Shown one piece after another: positions 63,413 through 64,000 of a DNA stretch of 64,000 nucleotides. Source of the DNA: Paenibacillus pabuli NBRC 13638 (lineage in GTDB: Bacteria; Bacillota; Bacilli; Paenibacillales; Paenibacillaceae); the NCBI RefSeq assembly GCF_001514495.1, contig NZ_BCNM01000003.1, forward strand, positions 62,001 to 126,000. Reading direction: 5' to 3'. Within the stretch, counting starts at the first letter, position 1, and each line of letters opens with the position of its first letter. The position numbers were made by a program, and so were the translations under genes. The notes under the pieces are model-generated. The model was not told the DNA's origin, ran no database searches, and saw nothing but the letters and a program-made list of their open reading frames with translations.

Positions 63413-64000
63413 TCATTTACTTATGATAAGCATTTGGGATAGAAAGATATTGGCTGTTGAAAGGAAAAAAACATTGGAGAAATATTTAGCCAGCTTCTTT
63501 ATCTCAGTACTGGCCATTACCTCATCTTCCCTCCAACCTACACAATAACATACTAAATAAGGAGACAACGTTAGCTGTTGCTGAATATATTCTATAAATC
63601 TCATTTCTTCTTGGTTAACTTCCATCTCACTAATTTCAGAAACATTTGGCTGATACTGAAATGTAACATAAGGAGTGTGAGTCAAAGGTTTTCCTTGTCC
63701 CTTGCTTATAAAAAACGATATGAATGGATTTAAGCGAGCTTCGTTATATAACATTTGATAGGTATTATAAATCTTCTTCATCGAATCTGGACTTGATAAA
63801 GTAATTTGGACATGAACCTTCCCTGTTTTGTATGCGACTCGTAAGGAGTCAAAGACCGAAAGTAGCTTAAATATGATCTTTTCATTTAGCTGACCTTCTG
63901 ACTCTGAATAGTGTAGCTCTCCTACATACTTAGGTTGGTTGCTCGAATCTCGAAGCTCACAGTGATAGATCATATAAAATTGGTACAACGCAAATTGCAC
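63413..64000 (-). CDS. AT-rich gene of unknown function, possibly partial
   Basis: At least 195 residues; the frame runs to the right edge, so the true start may lie outside. An internal ATG at residue 10 has no clear ribosome site. The protein is soluble and mixed alpha/beta by eye, with many aromatic residues (YMIYHCELRD, PLTHTPYVTFQYQPN, YLVCYCVGWREDEV). I do not recognise the family. Its A+T content and codon use differ sharply from the sugar genes, suggesting separate origin. Confidence 0.6.
   Translation of the reverse strand: MQFALYQFYMIYHCELRDSSNQPKYVGELHYSESEGQLNEKIIFKLLSVFDSLRVAYKTGKVHVQITLSSPDSMKKIYNTYQMLYNEARLNPFISFFISKGQGKPLTHTPYVTFQYQPNVSEISEMEVNQEEMRFIEYIQQQLTLSPYLVCYCVGWREDEVMASTEIKKLAKYFSNVFFLSTANIFLSQMLIISK

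Overview
The window looks like a chromosomal segment of a Paenibacillus-type soil Firmicute. Pointers are strong Shine-Dalgarno sites, a high density of YesM/YesN-type two-component systems, LplB/LplC-type sugar permeases with lipoprotein binding proteins, LacI and AraC regulators, cre-like boxes, and coding sequence of roughly 50 percent GC. This genus assignment is inference; there is no rRNA or other marker gene here. Almost every large gene serves capture, uptake or breakdown of plant or microbial polysaccharides, and most lie on the minus strand.

Layout. 1-4300: 3' end of a multidrug-type ABC exporter, an orphan LpxA-like acyltransferase, a membrane histidine kinase with a degenerate GGDEF domain, and a small membrane protein; the acyltransferase and kinase genes share a 115-bp upstream repeat. 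4373-12759: a six-gene operon in which a response regulator, a histidine kinase and a sugar-binding lipoprotein sit ahead of MglB-MglA-MglC galactose-type uptake genes, resembling the XylFII-LytS-YesN three-component arrangement. 12975-15452: a small exported protein, a tyrosine recombinase, a cold-shock protein and HU. 15521-21266: a five-gene oligopeptide/oligosaccharide ABC transporter.

21565-37981 is a fructan locus: a LacI repressor with evenly spaced operators, a three-gene ABC importer, a canonical GH32 fructosidase, an intracellular and a secreted GH32 paralogue both carrying Glu at the normal nucleophile Asp position, a GH172 (DUF2961) enzyme, and a divergent GH32. GH172 is the family of difructose dianhydride I hydrolases, so the likely substrate includes difructose anhydrides or fructans yielding them.

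38407-46571: a Vat-like streptogramin acetyltransferase, then a Weimberg-type xylonate operon (2-keto-3-deoxyxylonate dehydratase, semialdehyde dehydrogenase, YjhG-type dehydratase, GH43 xylosidase) divergent from an AraC regulator, with a 195-bp inverted-repeat element between them. 46754-63000: a GH43 arabinofuranosidase-like gene and a second polysaccharide locus with a tautomerase, two permeases, a YesN/YesM pair, an SDR, a heparinase II/III-type lyase, a binding lipoprotein and a giant secreted esterase/beta-helix protein. This suggests use of an acetylated uronic-acid polysaccharide. The right edge holds an AT-rich gene of unknown function followed by a strong palindrome.

The most unusual points are the fructan locus with noncanonical GH32 catalytic sites, the orphan LpxA, the shared upstream repeat, the MITE-like repeat family with an internal-deletion copy, and the esterase/beta-helix fusion.
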